Of a DNA stretch of 64,000 nucleotides, positions 58,986 through 64,000 are shown piece after piece; position 1 is the first letter of the stretch; every line of letters begins with the position of its first letter. Source of the stretch: Artemisia argyi. Taxonomy: Eukaryota > Streptophyta > Magnoliopsida > Asterales > Asteraceae. Location: contig CM060681.1 of the NCBI GenBank assembly GCA_030686995.1, forward strand, positions 165,948,833 to 166,012,832. The letters run 5' to 3'. The notes beneath the pieces are model-generated. The model was given only the letters and a program-made list of their open reading frames with translations, did no database searches and was not told the origin of the DNA. The position numbers were made by a program, and so were the translations under genes.

Positions 58986-61251
58986 CAACCACATATTGGT
59001 TATTGTTTCTTGACCATACCGAGCAAATAAGGTTGGTAACTATTATTTATTTACTTGATTAATTGTATAAATCATATGATCCAAGGTGGTGTTTTATATG
59101 TTTCCGCTTACTTGATTTAATATATTTGATTGTCATATATGTTGATATATATAAAAACCTTTAAACAACAACAAAATGTAGCAAAAGCTATTCAGGCATT
59201 TAACAGACAAAACATATTACGGAGTATTTAATATATTAAAGTACACAAAAGTGGGTCAAGTTGGAAGTAAGTGTCATATTGGATCAAACTTTTGCAAATT
59301 TTCCTATTGTTATTTCACAAGATAGGGATAAATCTCACCTTCTACATTTAGGATTTTGAGAGAATTATAGTATCGATTAGGCCGCACTACAACAACACAA
59401 CAACAACAACAACATACCCAATCCTGCAAAAGCGAGGTATGGGGGCCACACTACAAGAAATATATTATTATACTTATATACATTTGGCAAATAAAAAAAA
59501 TGAGGCGCCACACTGTTCCGAAGCCATCGGTGGGAGAGGGTGGCTGGAAGGAGGAGGATGAGCTGCATGTACTGTAGAGTTGGAAGCTTGAGTCGCACTG
59601 TTCACATGTCGAGCCAAGCCGATACTGTTCATGAAGGGACATGTTTTTTGGATACACAGTCCACCGCAGCAAATACAATCCAAACACAACTCTTATCTCT
59701 TTCTCTCATTATTCCAACATCTAACCCTAAAAATTTTTATTTCATTTCTTTTTCACACACATACAATTAAACACTAACAATCCAATTGTGTGAACCGGCG
59801 GTTTCAGTTATTTGCAATTTTTAGGTAAGATCTACCCTTAATTGTCTTTGCAATTTTTAGGTAAGATCTACCTATAATTGTAAGACAATGTATTTTGATA
59901 ATAATCGAATGATTGTATCGACTCATAACTGCCCATGAAGCACTACAATATATTGGGAATACAAAAACTATTATGGGTGGTGAATCCCATAAATCACGGC
60001 TAACCTTACTAATTTACAATTGATTACATTTAATATGATTGATTTGAGGTTATCTTTATACTCGGCTAACATTAATATGCATAATCAGTTTAGGGCTTGA
60101 TTTTTACATACTTTATGCTTTTCATGTAACACTCTTGATGTTTTATCTTTTAATGTTCTATAAATGGTTTGAAAAATCAGTTTATTGCATATATAAGGAT
60201 TTTTTTATTTTTTTTTTTATTTTGTGAGATTATGTTTATGGGTTTTGCGTATAATTGCATATTTGTCAAAAAAAATTGACGCTTTATTATAATATTGGAT
60301 CAATCTGAGATAAGGTTTGAATGTTTAAAAAATGTTAATTTTTTTGGTTTCTTTGTTTGCTAATCATTTCGATACTCACCGTGTATACACATGCCGAGTA
60401 GGGTCAAAATCTATTTACTAAGTTTGCAGCCATGTCAGGCGTGTCCTCTTTCTTCGATTCTTTACCTATCTTAGCATCATAATTAGGGAGAGAGTGGTTA
60501 GAAGGAGGAAGATGTGCCGCATGTACTATGGAGCCGGAGGCTTGAGCCGCACAGTTCATAAGCCGAGCCGTTGGTTAAGAAAATTGAAATAAAAATGGCT
60601 TAACAATTCCCGATATTTTTCAGTATGTTTTTCCACCAAATTTCCACTTAATATTTTGGGTTAATTGCATGTCGAACACATGTTTTCCATTAGCAAAATA
60701 ATTAAAAAATATTCGACTGCTAAGGTTGGGTGAGATATTTCAAGACAGAAAAATCACTCGAAGACAGAAAAATCACTCAACTAAAAAGTGTTGCTCAAAG
60801 ATAGAAAAATCACTAGACAAAATTTTGTCACAAAATTCTCCCTTGTTTCTCACATACACATTGATTAAACAAGTGCAAGGAATGTAAATACCTATATACG
60901 TTGACACAAAATGAGAGTAAGAAGTTTTAATACATAAAATCCCGAAAATATTACTTCACTCACACTTTTTCAGAAGTGTCATTAATAAAGTACAGTGACA
61001 CGTTTTGTGTGTCACTGTATTTTTTGCACTCAACATAGTAAACTGAACTTGGATGAAATCAAACATTTTCTGTCCAAACTGAAACAGAAAACTGGAGCAA
61101 GCAAGAAAACTTTATAGGAAAGAATTATATAGGTAGCATGTCAAAATAAATAAAAATTACATACGTTAAAATCAAGTTGTAATGATTAATAAGCAAGTTA
61201 TGCTTCCTCTGGTCTTCCTTTTACGCAAACAACTGCAACTGCAACCGACCA
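58986..61251. other. Intergenic DNA with small repeats, 3' of the WAK gene
   Basis: No gene is supported. A unit of about 90 bp with GGTGGCTGGAAGGAGGAGGA at 59535 recurs as a diverged direct copy at 60493. TTTGCAATTTTTAGGTAAG at 59811 recurs 37 bp later. AAGACAGAAAAATCACTC is repeated near 60741-60810. CACTACAAGAAA at 59453 is like the terminal motif of CACTA transposons, but no partner end was seen. Confidence 0.5.
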
Positions 61252-64000
61252 TTACCTACCACTAGCAATCAGTTCTATGGTATTATTACTCATGCTATCA
61301 AAGGTAGATGAGCCCGTGTTGGCATTGTCTGTGTACCCATAGTCTTCCATCGGCCCTGTAAGCAAATACGCCGTTTCTTCTTCATGTGAAGTACTTTGCA
61401 CCCATGGATGCTTTTGTACCATTGATGCCAATATTCCTTCCAGCTCCAATGCCAATTCCTTCATGGTAGGCCTTTCGTCTCCTTTAAGGTGTAAACATCT
61501 TTCAGCAAGCCTTGATACTTGAATGATCTCATTAGGAACTTCATTCAACTGCAATTGTTCATCAAGAACTTGTAATAGTCTCCCCTCTTTTAATGAAGAC
61601 AGGAAAAGCCTACCTAGGTTTCTTTCATTCTCTGGCCTATCAAAGCTAAGAACCTTCTTTCCGGTTAAAAGTTCCACGAGTACTACTCCGAAACTGTAAA
61701 CATCGCTCTTATCAGTTAGTTGACTTGTGTGCATGTATTCAGGATCCAAGTAACCTAGCGTTCCTTGGACTATAGTGGCCAACTCAAGCTGATCCATTGG
61801 AATTAGCCTAGAAGCTCCAAAATCAGCTACTTTTGCTATATAACTATCATCCAGAAGTATATTCATTGACTTGACATCACGATGGATGATTGGGACAGAC
61901 GCTGCAGAGTGTAAATATGAAAGTGCTCCAGCTATCTCTGTTGCTATTCGGAGTCGGATGTCCCAAGTGATAGCCAACGACTTGCTTTCGTTGTGGATGT
62001 GATCTGAGAGTGTACCATTTGGAATGAATTCGTAAACCAATAATGGGACTTCAGTTTCCAGGCAACATCCAATCAGCTTCACCACATTCCTGTGATTGAT
62101 TTGGGAAAGTATAACCACTTCATTAATAAATTGTTCTATCTGGGATTCAGTCTGATCTGCTATTTTGGACTTCTTTATGGCAACCATTCTGTTATCAGAT
62201 AGAACTCCTTTATAAACTGTGCCATAGCCACCCTTGCCGGTAATCCTGCTTTCTTCATAGTTATTTGTTGCCCGCTTAAGCTCCTCTGCAGTGAAGACTT
62301 TTGCCTGGTCATGAGAACATCCATCGCCAGATATTCGTTGCTGCAGCATTATTCCACCGTTTTTCCTAAAGAAGTTTTCTCGAAGAATCATAAGCCTACG
62401 CTTCTTGAGTCCCAAGTACACCCAGGTCACAAATATAAGAATAAGTACAGCAGTGGCTGAGGTAGCTGCAAAGAAAAGCATTTTTTAAGCAATGATTCTA
62501 TTTTTCACAGTGGTTCGGCATAACCATAAAAATTTCATAATATACAAACGCACTTTCACTTATGTGTCCTGTATAAATCAGAATCATTGACATGAGGCTT
62601 TGCCCAAATGAGTCACTATCACTTGTTTTGTGTTTTGGACTTTTATTTGATCATTTAGTAACCCCCTGTTTGTGTAACCCTGTAAAAATGGTGATCGCAT
62701 ACAATGACTCATACATGACATATGTGAAAGTATTTCGGCATTTTTAGAACAAGATCAAATATAAAATAGTACAATACAACAATAGAAACCCACATTAATT
62801 AGCTGCTAACTTAAATGTATTTACTTGGTCTGTGGTTATGTGTGAATGACCAAAACTAATCACAACAAATGAGCCAGAATTAAACATAAGTTATTCTTAT
62901 TGAAGTTATCTTTAAGAAAATATTGACTTTACTTACATATGGCTATCTCTATAAGGAGTGATCGTTCTGCAGTGCAACCTGATCCACCTTTCCTGCCATC
63001 TCCAGAGTAACCTTTTCGACAAGAACATGTATAGTTTCCTGGAATATCAGAACAGTGATGTAGGCAATCATGATCTGGCCGTGCACACTCATCAATATCT
63101 GTATATATAGTAGTCAGAACATTAACCGTCAAGCATTAGTTATTTTTACTAAGGGCAAACTAAATAGAGGAATTGATGGAAACAACCCAAACATGTATGG
63201 ACTTAATGCTTACTTGTACAGTTAGTATAAGGATTGCCTTCATAACCTTTTATGCAACGGCATCGATATCCAGGACCTCCATAATCTTGATCACATTCGC
63301 TGTTCCCTTTGCACAAGAAATTACTCGTATTACGTTTTGCTACCTCACATGTATCCATTCCAATTGCCCAGTCGATTAACATTGGCATCGTCGTTACGTT
63401 TTCAAAATCAAGCAGATTTGTAGAAAAAAATTTGAACTTCTCTTCGTTCACAACAAAAGCATGGCTACAAGGGTTTATGTCTGTTAAATTGCCATGTTTA
63501 TTGAAGCTATTTGCTGACAAATTAAAAGAGCTCATTCCTTCTTGGATTGCTATTTCACAACATCCAACTCCCGAACAAGATCCATTGGTGATGCGGCTGT
63601 TTCTACTGCAACTAGAAATGCATCCACTCCTTTCCGACTCATTTCCCATTTTTCCATGAATATATGCATAGGTGTCACATCCAATGGCGACAAACCTATT
63701 CTTGGTTGAGATTCGGAAACTCGTGATCAACTTCAAATATAGACCATTGTTCTTTAAGCGGTTACCCAATCTATCATAGCAATCATGGGCTACAAACCCC
63801 ATAATCTCCATCTCACTGGGGCTCGTAGAAAGATTTTTAATAACAATTGTGCTATTTCCAAAAAAAAGTGTAGGCTCGTGAAGTGATCGGTTACAATTTA
63901 CCAAGAAATCGGGACTGTAGTAGCACCCCTTGCCTGAACCAAAAGGGTATGTAATATTCACATTGCCACACGAACTTTCACAAAGTGAACTATTTTGAGC
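61252..64000 (-). CDS. Wall-associated receptor kinase (WAK-like), 5' end beyond window
   Basis: Exons in phase with GT-AG borders: 63214 to beyond 64000, 62937-63098, and 61252-62465 (stop TAG at 61252-61254). The first exon encodes the pectin-binding GUB_WAK domain ([11 protein letters not shown]), the Cys-rich WAK region and a first EGF repeat ([15 protein letters not shown]). Exon 2 is a calcium-binding EGF ([11 protein letters not shown]). Exon 3 has a membrane helix ([16 protein letters not shown]), a basic juxtamembrane stretch, and a Ser/Thr kinase with [31 protein letters not shown] and [21 protein letters not shown]. All catalytic residues are present and it is an RD kinase. The protein would sit in the plasma membrane and bind cell-wall pectin. 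Three exons with this split are usual for WAKs. No defect is visible. Confidence 0.94.

Overview
The window is plant nuclear DNA. It has spliced genes with GT-AG introns (a spliceosomal U2B'' gene and a wall-associated receptor kinase), an AT-rich background, and layers of nested plant LTR retrotransposons (Tat, Athila and Tekay types of Ty3/gypsy), hAT, MULE and Tourist-like MITEs and a Helitron. The Athila gag and ORF types and the Tekay LTR ends look like those of Asteraceae (daisy family) genomes. That assignment is from memory of family appearance, not from a search.

Layout. 1-10626: a minus-strand Tat-type Ty3/gypsy element, running off the left edge. It has an antisense ORF and 77-bp tandem repeats in its 3' region, and its gag is split by a 3.7-kb solo LTR (5812-9548). 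10632-17450: intergenic, with a 240-bp MITE, an ACCGGA-rich hAT MITE (13173-13482) and a non-autonomous MULE (14207-15760). 17451-23511: a five-exon U2B'' gene on the minus strand. Its first exon and part of intron 1 are tandemly duplicated, and the inner copy of exon 1 carries a stop. Small MITEs and a tRNA-derived SINE sit in its introns and promoter. 24087-26204: intergenic with little structure. 26205-46400: a nest. A Tekay RT scrap and a truncated long LTR host a 16.7-kb Athila-type element on the minus strand (27180-43839), which itself hosts a 7.7-kb plus-strand element of the same family (32171-39834). About 46600-58980: a rearranged Tekay element on the minus strand. Its 3' LTR contains an ACCGAA-rich hAT MITE (48658-55423), which in turn contains a 6.3-kb Helitron (48965-55240) carrying broken ERECTA-like LRR exons. 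58985-61251: intergenic repeats. 61252-64000: the 3' part of a WAK-type receptor kinase gene on the minus strand; its 5' end lies beyond the window.

Only two host genes look functional: U2B'' (pre-mRNA splicing) and the WAK-like kinase (cell-wall sensing). Everything else is mobile DNA in various stages of decay. Most stops in the element ORFs are of the CAA/CAG/CGA to TAA/TAG/TGA type expected from decay of methylated cytosine.

The least ordinary signal is in the Athila-type pair. All four LTRs carry six perfect copies of the 11-bp palindrome TGACGSCGTCA just upstream of the TATA box, with near mirror-image spacing, and paired copies with about 23-bp spacing recur in the element interiors. 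I do not recognise this as a described cis-element.
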